DNA from: Oligoflexia bacterium
Lineage (GTDB): Bacteria; Bdellovibrionota; UBA1018
NCBI GenBank assembly: GCA_903854365.1
Contig: CAINWE010000208.1
Coordinates: 1-5,380, forward strand
DNA length: 5,380 nt
Direction: 5' to 3'
Position numbers and translations under genes: made by a program. A model generated the notes under the pieces. That model had not been told where the DNA came from. It did no database searches and saw nothing but the letters and a program-made list of their open reading frames with translations. Each line of letters opens with the position of its first letter. The stretch's first letter is position 1. This document shows positions 1 to 5,380 of the stretch, in pieces.

Positions 1-1
1 C

Positions 2-1567
2 GAAGCAGAGCGAAATAAGGCTGCCCGCTCAATCGCTCAAGTCAAACGAGGACAGTGGAAGCTCCCTGTGATCGACTTTTTAAAAAAGCCGCCTGTGGTA
101 GAGTCCTCGGTAGATCGGAGTCGATTACTGGCGAATTCTCAGATCTTGAAACAAAAGTTTGCAGATTTTGGGATCGAAGGCGAGATTACTGCAGTTCGAC
201 CAGGTCCGGTAATTACATTGTACGAGTTTAAGCCAGGTCCAGGGGTGAAGGTGTCTCGCATCGCATCTTTAGCGGATGATCTCTCGATGGCGCTGTCTGC
301 GCAAAGTGTGCGTATATTAGCTCCCCTGCCGGGTAAGTCAGTCGTGGGGATTGAGATTCCTAGTGATACGCGCGAGACGGTCTATTTGCGTGAGTTTTTG
401 CAGCATCCTGATTTCTATGGCTCTAAGCATTCAATCCCGGTTGTGATGGGCAAGGATATTGGAGGGCAAACTTATCTCTCGGATTTGGCTAGAATGCCTC
501 ATCTCTTGTGTGCCGGACAAACGGGTTCCGGTAAGTCGGTGTTCATGAATGGGCTGATCTGTTCTTTGTTTTTTCGATTTACCCCAGATGAGCTGAGAAT
601 GATCTTGGTCGACCCTAAGTTTATTGAGTTTCGAGCCTATCAGGATCTGCCTCATCTGCTCCTTCCGGTCGTGGATGATCCCAAACAAGCGAGTATTGCG
701 CTGAAGTGGGCTGTGCGAGAAATGGAACGGCGCTATCGGATTCTGGCTAAGGTGGGTGCAAGAAACCTGGCGAGCTTTAATCAAAAAATAGAAGAGATGG
801 GCGCGTCGGTAGTTCAGGATCTCTTGTTTTCGGAGGAGAATGCCGGTGAAACAATGACTGGAGCGAGTGGGGCCGACTGGGTGGAGGCATTCGATCCAGA
901 TGAGACGGGTGCTCCTCGTGTCGGTAAGTTGCCTTATATTGTTGTGATTATTGATGAGCTGGCAGACCTCATGATGGTCTCGAAAAAAGAAGTTGAAATT
1001 TCGATTGCAAGGATTGCACAGAAGGCCAGAGCAGCTGGGATTCATTTAATTATCGCAACCCAACGACCATCAACAGATGTGATCACGGGATTAATTAAGG
1101 CTAATCTACCTTCTCGAGTATCGTTTCAGTTAGCGAGTTATGTAGATTCAAAAACGATCTTGGATCGGGCTGGAGCTGAGCGTTTACTAGGCCAGGGAGA
1201 TATGCTTTTTATTCCTCCCGGAGTTTCGCAAAGTCTTAGGTTACACGGCGCTTACCTGGATGATGAGGAGATTGGTAAAATTACGAGCTTCCTCAAGGCT
1301 CAGGGCAAGCCATCCTATCGCGCCGAGATTTTGCTAGCGGAGGATGAGGAGGATGCCGAACATACTCAGGAAGTCGAAGCGGATGATGAGCTCTTCCGGC
1401 AGGCCGTCGATTTAATCAAGCACTCAGGTCATGCCTCAGCAAGTTTCTTGCAAAGGCATCTGAAAGTTGGTTATAACCGGGCGGCGCGGATGATTGAAAC
1501 AATGGAGTCGCGCGGAATTGTGGGTCCACAAGAGGGAGCCCGACCTCGTGAGGTTCTGATTCGGTGA
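2..1567 (+). CDS. ftsK: DNA translocase FtsK/SpoIIIE, C-terminal motor and DNA-reading domains (5' partial)
   Basis: ATP-driven double-stranded DNA pump that clears and aligns chromosome termini at the division septum; the motor works in the cytoplasm as a hexamer. The frame is open from the left edge. A GTG exists at 68, but the 22 codons before it read like the normal linker (QWKLPVIDFLKKPP, cf. the family's LP-x-L-D-L-L), so the real start and the membrane domain are upstream. Counting from the GTG: alpha/beta domain about 15-140 (FKPGPGVKVSRIASLADDLS at 54-73), Walker A GQTGSGKS at 150-157, VDPKFIEF at 181-188, Walker B IVVIIDE at 291-297, ATQRPSTDVITGLIKANLPS at 330-349, and LLGQGDMLF at 373-381. 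An acidic linker (about 424-440) precedes the winged-helix gamma domain (441-499) with VGYNRAARMIETME at 467-480, the helix that reads polar chromosome motifs. All core motifs are intact, so it should be active. The stop overlaps the next gene. Confidence 0.95.
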   Translation, partial: EAERNKAARSIAQVKRGQWKLPVIDFLKKPPVVESSVDRSRLLANSQILKQKFADFGIEGEITAVRPGPVITLYEFKPGPGVKVSRIASLADDLSMALSAQSVRILAPLPGKSVVGIEIPSDTRETVYLREFLQHPDFYGSKHSIPVVMGKDIGGQTYLSDLARMPHLLCAGQTGSGKSVFMNGLICSLFFRFTPDELRMILVDPKFIEFRAYQDLPHLLLPVVDDPKQASIALKWAVREMERRYRILAKVGARNLASFNQKIEEMGASVVQDLLFSEENAGETMTGASGADWVEAFDPDETGAPRVGKLPYIVVIIDELADLMMVSKKEVEISIARIAQKARAAGIHLIIATQRPSTDVITGLIKANLPSRVSFQLASYVDSKTILDRAGAERLLGQGDMLFIPPGVSQSLRLHGAYLDDEEIGKITSFLKAQGKPSYRAEILLAEDEEDAEHTQEVEADDELFRQAVDLIKHSGHASASFLQRHLKVGYNRAARMIETMESRGIVGPQEGARPREVLIR

Positions 1568-1884
1568 TGAAATGGGTTCTGATTATTTCTCAGATTTTCG
1601 TGTTCGCAGACCTTTGTAGCGTCCATTGGGTTCCATCAGCGTGGGGGGATTTGCCGGCTTCTGGGGCTGGGCACAAGGGCCAAAAATCGATTCAAGAGGC
1701 GGAGTATTCGTCGGGGGGTGAGACCCCATCCGCTGCTGTTGAAAAAAAGGGAAAAAAGAGAAAAAAATTTGCTAATGATAAGGAGGCTGAAGGGACTCAG
1801 GCTCCAAATCGGTTCGAGCAAGATCTGATTATCAAGAGTCGGTACGAGCTGAACGGGCAGTCCCTTGAGGTGGATACGGATTAG
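1567..1884 (+). CDS. small lysine-rich, probably exported protein of unknown function
   Basis: I do not recognise this protein. It has 105 residues from the ATG at 1567, or 106 from a GTG at 1564. I chose ATG because it overlaps the ftsK stop by one base (TGATG), a usual arrangement for translational coupling; the only ribosome-site-like sequence is a weak GTGAGG at 1548-1553. The N-terminus looks like a Sec signal peptide: Lys2, hydrophobic stretch VLIISQIFVFADLC (4-17), and a possible cleavage site after AWG (25-27). There is no lipobox, since Cys17 is preceded by ADL. A flexible Gly/Ser/Glu-rich stretch follows, then a basic cluster KKGKKRKK at 60-67 encoded by tandem A-runs. The C-terminus, about 83-105 with SRYELNGQSLEVDTD, looks the most structured. 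Position between ftsK and cca suggests co-transcription but not a function. That it is a real gene rests on the tight overlap, the signal-like start and the lack of a competing gene. Confidence 0.65.
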   Translation: MKWVLIISQIFVFADLCSVHWVPSAWGDLPASGAGHKGQKSIQEAEYSSGGETPSAAVEKKGKKRKKFANDKEAEGTQAPNRFEQDLIIKSRYELNGQSLEVDTD

Positions 1885-1892
1885 ATCAGCAC

Positions 1893-1897
1893 GAAGG
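1893..1897 (+). promoter_or_regulatory. GAAGG ribosome-site-like sequence upstream of cca
   Basis: GAAGG lies 15 nt before the ATG at 1913 used for cca, which is too far for an ideal site. It is 5 nt before an out-of-frame ATG at 1903 that opens a 10-codon frame (MLGHVKEKLR, stop at 1933-1935) running over the cca start. The cca ATG itself has only AGG at 1908-1910, 2 nt away. Either this site serves cca at long spacing or it drives the tiny overlapping frame. Confidence 0.3.
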
Positions 1898-1912
1898 CTG
1901 GGATGTTAGGTC

Positions 1913-3349
1913 ATGTCAAAGAGAAACTCAGATAGTCCTCACAGCAACGCTGCGATCCAAAGCTCGATCCTTTCTCCGGGAGATGCGGAGAGCCCACAGA
2001 AATGGATTCGGGTAGATCGCCCCTTTTCGTTGCCGGGTTACGTTCGAGAGGCGCTCCACAAAATCAACGATTCTGGGCATGTTGCCTACCTGGTGGGAGG
2101 GTGCGTTCGAGATTTTATCCTGGGTCGAGAGGTCAAAGATTACGACTTAGTCACTGATGCTCATCCTGATTTGCTTTGTAAGCTTTTTCCTATGGCAATC
2201 GACGTGGGCAAGGCGTTTGGAGTGATTAAGGTGCCGACCGGCGCTAAGCCTCCGCTGCTGGAGATTGCAACGTTTAGAAAAGATTTAGAATACACTGACT
2301 ATCGTCGCCCGCAGGGCGTTGTGTTCGCGAGTCCAGTCGAGGATGCATCTCGGAGAGATTTCACCATGAACGGTCTCTTCTACGATCCCAAGACGAGTAG
2401 AATTCTCGACTGCGTGGGCGGAGTTAATGATATTCAGAATAAAATTATTCGTGCTATTGGAAATCCCTCCGTACGATTTCGAGAGGACGCGCTGCGGTTG
2501 TTGAGGGCTGTCAGGTTTAAGACCCGGTTGGGTTTTGCCCTCGAGCCTGAAACTGCTCAGGCGATCCGCAGTCGGGCCCGATTGATTGCGAAGGTGAGTG
2601 CTGAGCGCATTCGAGATGAGCTCACTGCGATGTGGACAGGGCCAAGTCCAAGCGAGGCTCTTGAGCTCTTATCGGAGCTCGGATTATTATCTGTCGTCTT
2701 GCCAGAGGTTGAAGCATTGAAGGGCGTGGTACAAATTCCTTCTTATCATCCGGATGAGGATGTGTGGTTTCATTTACTAAAAGCGGTCGATTTTTTAGCC
2801 CAGCAGAACCCCGAGCGGTCTTTGACCCTTTCTTGGGCAGTGGTATTGCATGAGGTGGGTAAGCCGATAGTGGCCAAGCAAAATATCGCTCCGAATTTCA
2901 ATGGACATGAGCTTGAGGCAGCCAAACTCGTTGAAAAGATCACTCAGAGATTGAAGCTCTCTGGAAATGATATTCAGCGAGTCGTGATGTTGGTAGCGGA
3001 TCATCTGAAGTTGAAAGATGTATTTCAAATGCGCGAGGCGACTCTCCAGCGATTTCTGAGAGAAGACCATTTTGAAGAGTTACTTGCACTGCATCGCGCC
3101 GATGCCTGTGCCCTCGATGGTAACTTGGCTTATTATGAGTTTTGCTCGTTTCGTCTCGCTCAACTCCGACAATCGGCTCAGATGGAGTTGCCGAAATTGA
3201 TTGACGGGCGAGATTTGATTCAGCTCGGGTTTAGCCCCGGCCCGATGTTTTCTGAGATTTTGGCGACCGTTGAAGATCTCACGTTGGAAAAGAAATTGTC
3301 CACTAAAGACGAGGCTTTGGAATACGTGGTGAAAAACTTTGTCAATTGA
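1913..3349 (+). CDS. cca: CCA tRNA nucleotidyltransferase (class II, with HD domain)
   Basis: Adds or repairs the 3' CCA end of tRNAs in the cytoplasm using CTP and ATP. The 478 residues show the class II order. Nucleotidyltransferase head: LVGGCVRDFILG at 60-71, catalytic Asp76 and Asp78 in KDYDLVTDAHP, and RRDFTMNGLFYDP at 147-159. Neck: FREDALRLLRAVRF at 189-202 (the EDxxR nucleotide-recognition motif), then VSAERIRDEL at 228-237. An HD-type domain spans about 275-400 (His287, HEVGKP at 313-318, NGHE at 330-333, HRADACA at 394-400), and a family-typical tail has LIDGRDLIQLGFSPGP at 429-444. GKAFGVIKV at 99-107 replaces the GRRFR type of element of bacterial poly(A) polymerases, so CCA addition is favoured. 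The loop before RRDF is not obviously shortened, which argues against a CC-only enzyme; an A-adding role cannot be excluded. Oddities: the HD pair reads His-Glu, and residues 1-38 are a Ser-rich extension outside the family core. ATG 1913 is the first possible start after an in-frame stop at 1907. Confidence 0.9.
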   Translation: MSKRNSDSPHSNAAIQSSILSPGDAESPQKWIRVDRPFSLPGYVREALHKINDSGHVAYLVGGCVRDFILGREVKDYDLVTDAHPDLLCKLFPMAIDVGKAFGVIKVPTGAKPPLLEIATFRKDLEYTDYRRPQGVVFASPVEDASRRDFTMNGLFYDPKTSRILDCVGGVNDIQNKIIRAIGNPSVRFREDALRLLRAVRFKTRLGFALEPETAQAIRSRARLIAKVSAERIRDELTAMWTGPSPSEALELLSELGLLSVVLPEVEALKGVVQIPSYHPDEDVWFHLLKAVDFLAQQNPERSLTLSWAVVLHEVGKPIVAKQNIAPNFNGHELEAAKLVEKITQRLKLSGNDIQRVVMLVADHLKLKDVFQMREATLQRFLREDHFEELLALHRADACALDGNLAYYEFCSFRLAQLRQSAQMELPKLIDGRDLIQLGFSPGPMFSEILATVEDLTLEKKLSTKDEALEYVVKNFVN

Positions 3350-3357
3350 ACTCAGGT

Positions 3358-4902
3358 TTACGTGCTGCCGAGCAGACGCTTGATGCGGTTGGCGTCCGGT
3401 TGGATAATTAGGGTTTTATTGTTCGTGTAGCTCGCCTCGGTCGAGTCCTTAATGCGTTTGACGTATTTTTTAAAAGTATAATCGACTTCGGTTTTGCCCC
3501 AACTTTCTCCGCCGCTGTAAAAAATCACAAGATGGGCCGCATCTAACAGAGTGTCCAGTGGGGCTGACTTTCCGGGCTGAATGGGAATCACCGCGTGCGC
3601 ACCTGGACGGCCCCGGACATGGAGCCAAAGATCTTTACCTCGGGCATGCTTAAACGTGAGTTCGAGATTTTCGTCCTTGCTTCTGCCAATCCAGATGGTG
3701 AGTCCATCCCGAGAGGTGAATGATTTGCCCAACCATTGAGCCGTTTTCTTGGTCGTTTTTGCACCAGTGGGTGCCGAAACGTTCTGAATGCCTGCGCGTT
3801 TCTCTATTTTCTCTAAGGTCAGCCAGTGCTGTTCCGTGAGCGGAGTGGGACCATGTTTTGGGATGGATTCAAAAATTTCGGAAAAAAATTGGAGGGATTC
3901 TCGAAATCTCTCCAGTCGGCCACGTGCTTCAGAGATTCTCTTCTGCTTCCTTCGCGCGTTTTGATAATATTTTTCGATTTGTTGCTGCAGGGTGAGTTTT
4001 GGGTCGCGGGGAATGAGCAGTGTTTCTCCCGTGACATAGTCGAGTGCAGCGTACTGGGAGTGTGTAGCTGAGTCAATGCTACGATCGGGCAGGGGATTGC
4101 TGAGTGCAGACTTGAGAAGGTCACCCTTTTTCTGCCAGTCCTCCTCGTTTTGAGCTTCCCGAAGGGTGACTTCGCTTTGGCGAATGCGTTCTTGAGTCTG
4201 TTTAATCGATTCTCGCACGGTCTTTGTGACTTGTCGAGAGCGTGACTCGAAAGCCTCGATGGCAATCTCTCTTTCGAGAGTTTTGAAAAATGTGTCTGGC
4301 TGCACAAAGTTTTCTGTACGAACTGAGGGTTGTGCCGGAGCCTTCAGGCCGTCGGGCGGCGTGTAAACGGTTAACTGCTTATCCGCATCGCGGATGGTTC
4401 GGCTTCTCGCTAAGATGCGCCAGGAGAGGTGGGGATCTCGAGGATTTTGAAGAACCGCTTGAGGCGCTTCCACTAAAAAAGCCTCGGGTGCTGCTGGGAT
4501 GAGTGAAAGGATGAGGCCTAAGATTTGAGAGCTATCAGTCGCTTGGGAAAACCACAGGATGGCGACTCGCTCCTTGGGGATGGCCTCGAGTTTCAAGAGT
4601 TTGGAGCCCTTCAAGTTTTTTGAGACGTTGAGGTCAAAGGGAGAACGAGTAGCGGCGGGAGATGCCTTAGGGCCCTTTCCTGAACTCCAGGCGAGATAGG
4701 CCCTTCTTGGAAAGATGCTTAAAACAAGAAAGGAGTCTTGCCTGCGCCCGGTGAGGCGAATTAACCATTCTCCTTTGAGGTAGCCTTCCGAAAAGCGGGG
4801 ACGCTCTGGAATAATGATACGGTCGACAAAGCATCCTTCGACTTCTGGTCGCAGGCGATCGACCAGAGTGGATAGTTCGAGCCAATTGAGTTGAGGGATC
4901 AT
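3358..4902 (-). CDS. NFACT-family protein (RqcH/Rqc2-like, short form without a visible HhH module)
   Basis: NFACT proteins such as RqcH bind the 50S subunit carrying a stalled peptidyl-tRNA and recruit tRNA-Ala for C-terminal tailing (family knowledge). I start at ATG 4902 (514 residues) because AAGGAG lies upstream at 4914-4919 and the family similarity begins at once (NWLELSTLVDRLRPEVEG). An in-frame ATG at 4935 would add 11 residues but has no good ribosome site. Numbering from 4902: degenerate NFACT-N domain about 1-150, with KERVAILWF at 110-118 where the family usually has Asp-Arg; Y-TPPDGLKAP near 180-189; coiled coils about 204-255 and 304-345 around a middle element (GDLLKSAL at 260, IPRDPKLTLQQQIEKYYQNA at 297-316); NFACT-R domain about 392-504, with DGLTIWIGR at 399-407 and KDLWLHVRGRPGAHAVI at 423-439. 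The segment between the N domain and coiled coil is too short for the helix-hairpin-helix module of RqcH. Family membership is firm; true RqcH activity is inferred. Confidence 0.85.
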   Translation of the reverse strand: MIPQLNWLELSTLVDRLRPEVEGCFVDRIIIPERPRFSEGYLKGEWLIRLTGRRQDSFLVLSIFPRRAYLAWSSGKGPKASPAATRSPFDLNVSKNLKGSKLLKLEAIPKERVAILWFSQATDSSQILGLILSLIPAAPEAFLVEAPQAVLQNPRDPHLSWRILARSRTIRDADKQLTVYTPPDGLKAPAQPSVRTENFVQPDTFFKTLEREIAIEAFESRSRQVTKTVRESIKQTQERIRQSEVTLREAQNEEDWQKKGDLLKSALSNPLPDRSIDSATHSQYAALDYVTGETLLIPRDPKLTLQQQIEKYYQNARRKQKRISEARGRLERFRESLQFFSEIFESIPKHGPTPLTEQHWLTLEKIEKRAGIQNVSAPTGAKTTKKTAQWLGKSFTSRDGLTIWIGRSKDENLELTFKHARGKDLWLHVRGRPGAHAVIPIQPGKSAPLDTLLDAAHLVIFYSGGESWGKTEVDYTFKKYVKRIKDSTEASYTNNKTLIIQPDANRIKRLLGST

Positions 4903-4913
4903 TTTTGGGTCAT

Positions 4914-4919
4914 CTCCTT
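4914..4919 (-). promoter_or_regulatory. ribosome binding site AAGGAG deciding the NFACT gene start
   Basis: Read on the minus strand this is AAGGAG, the best match to the 16S rRNA tail in the intergenic stretch. It sits 11 nt before the ATG at 4902 and is inside the gene if the ATG at 4935 is used. Spacing is slightly long. Upstream of 4935 only a weak AGAGGG about 12 nt away is present. This supports 4902 as the main start. Confidence 0.55.
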
Positions 4920-4993
4920 GCTGAGTGCGCTCCATCCCAGGAGTTGACCCTCTAGGCTAGGGGGATCTGAATCGGATTGCAACCTCAAACCGC

Positions 4994-5018
4994 TGACAGA
5001 GGCGTTATGCCTTTGTCA
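4994..5018 (-). other. inverted repeat / hairpin over the stop codon of the TAXI gene
   Basis: TGACA-g-AGGC-gttat-GCCT-t-TGTCA on the plus strand: nine Watson-Crick pairs plus one internal G-T pair around a 5-base loop. In the minus-strand mRNA that internal pair becomes an A-C mismatch. The stop codon TAA (5007-5005) of the leftward gene lies in the loop, and its last four sense codons form one arm. What follows on the mRNA is GCGGTTTGAGG, with no run of U, so it is not a standard intrinsic terminator. It may stabilise the 3' end, cause partial termination before the NFACT gene, or bind a protein. The bases are certain; the role is not. Confidence 0.5.
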
Positions 5019-5379
5019 TGACTTGACGGACGTGCTTGATGTGGCCGCGGAGTCCGTAGATTTGGTGAGCAAAGATCGCTCGAACCTGCATTTGATTGAC
5101 TCGGGCTTCGATGACATCGATTGCGGTTCTTAAAAGTTCTTGAGTCGAAGTGTCTGTGGTTCCTAAGTACTGTTGCTCCAGCTGTAAGAGTTCGCGATGG
5201 CGTCTGTAAATTCGGGTCTGCGTATGCCACCTCAGCAAAGCCGGTACGCTCCTGAGAGTCGGGATTAAAAGTGCCAACATGGGGAGGAAGACAACGAGAA
5301 GTCGACTCGTCAGACTTGCAAGCCAGAAGGGTAGAGAACGGTAAAAAAAGCTCTTCCCTGACTTGTAATACCTCGCTGC
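5005..5379 (-). CDS. TAXI-family TRAP-type solute-binding protein, C-terminal membrane anchor region (5' partial)
   Basis: Only the last 124 residues are present; the frame stays open to the right edge, so the Met at 5280 is internal. The visible part matches, from memory of the family, the tail of TAXI-type substrate-binding proteins that carry a membrane anchor after the binding domain. Counting from the edge: YYKSGKSFFYRSLPFWLA at 4-21 leads into a hydrophobic segment to about residue 46 (LLVVFLPMLALLIP at 27-40, one span or a tight hairpin). Then come LRSVPALLRWHTQTRIYRRH at 41-60, an amphipathic helical stretch with LLQLEQQYL at 63-71, and the ending IYGLRGHIKHVRQVMTKA at 107-124. The full protein would sit in the cytoplasmic membrane with its ligand domain in the periplasm. 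The ligand is unknown. No TRAP permease gene is visible, though the upstream neighbour is out of view. The NFACT gene follows about 100 bp downstream in the same direction. Confidence 0.75.
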   Translation of the reverse strand, partial: AARYYKSGKSFFYRSLPFWLASLTSRLLVVFLPMLALLIPTLRSVPALLRWHTQTRIYRRHRELLQLEQQYLGTTDTSTQELLRTAIDVIEARVNQMQVRAIFAHQIYGLRGHIKHVRQVMTKA

Positions 5380-5380
5380 G

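Noticed and set aside
68..70. GTG at 68 as the true start of the FtsK protein
   Set aside because: The frame is open to the window edge and the preceding codons encode the normal linker (QWKLP), so this Val is internal.
431..1045. 204-codon open frame on the minus strand inside ftsK
   Set aside because: It is fully antisense to the motor domain of ftsK, whose motifs are intact, and its translation has no recognisable domain. It is a by-product of codon use in ftsK.
1780..1786. AAGGAGG inside the small exported protein as a ribosome site for a hidden gene
   Set aside because: No ATG, GTG or TTG start lies at a useful distance downstream, and it is on the wrong side of the A-runs to stimulate -1 frameshifting in the dnaX manner.
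2795..3070. 91-codon minus-strand frame inside cca
   Set aside because: Antisense to the HD domain of cca, with no recognisable protein features.
3361..3396. Small inverted repeats (TGCT/AGCA, GACGC/GCGTC) as a terminator between the convergent genes
   Set aside because: Stems are only 4-5 bp, one with a 12-base loop, and no T-run follows on either strand.
3819..4307. 162-codon minus-strand frame and small plus-strand frames inside the NFACT gene
   Set aside because: They overlap coiled-coil and middle-domain codons of a well-supported gene, show no family-like motifs and have no convincing start signals.
4955..4983. Minus-strand promoter TTGCAA - 17 nt - TAGCCT before the NFACT gene
   Set aside because: The -10 element matches the consensus at only three positions, which is no better than chance in a stretch of this length.

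Overview
The window holds three complete and two edge-truncated genes from what looks like a bacterial chromosome. Nothing points to a mobile element, prophage, CRISPR array or RNA gene. Base composition is fairly even. The gene types are an FtsK translocase, a class II CCA-adding enzyme with an HD domain, a short NFACT-family protein, and a TAXI-type periplasmic binding protein with a C-terminal membrane anchor. Together they fit a Gram-negative bacterium, perhaps of the former Deltaproteobacteria or Bdellovibrionota. That placement is a low-confidence inference from gene content and sequence style, not from any marker gene.

Plus-strand half (1-3349): the cytoplasmic motor of an FtsK/SpoIIIE DNA translocase enters from the left edge. 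Its true start and N-terminal membrane domain lie outside the window. Its stop codon overlaps the start of a small, lysine-rich, probably exported protein that I do not recognise. A 28-bp gap then leads to a CCA tRNA nucleotidyltransferase. The overlap and short gap suggest one operon: ftsK, small secreted protein, cca.

Minus-strand half (3358-5380): two genes read leftward. Entering from the right edge is the C-terminal end of a TAXI-family solute-binding protein. Its stop codon sits in the loop of a strong inverted repeat. Next comes an NFACT/RqcH-family protein that ends only 8 bp from the end of cca. The two operons therefore converge with no visible intrinsic terminator between them.

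The functions are mainly housekeeping: chromosome segregation at division, tRNA 3'-end maturation and repair, and probably ribosome-associated quality control. CCA-adding enzymes and NFACT proteins both act around tRNA, but here they sit on opposite strands, so co-regulation is not implied. I did not find a clearly new biological system. The points most worth a second look are the hairpin over the TAXI stop codon, the HD-to-HE change in the CCA enzyme, the short NFACT architecture with an ER in place of the usual DR motif, and the tandem A_AAA_AAG tracts in the small secreted protein.
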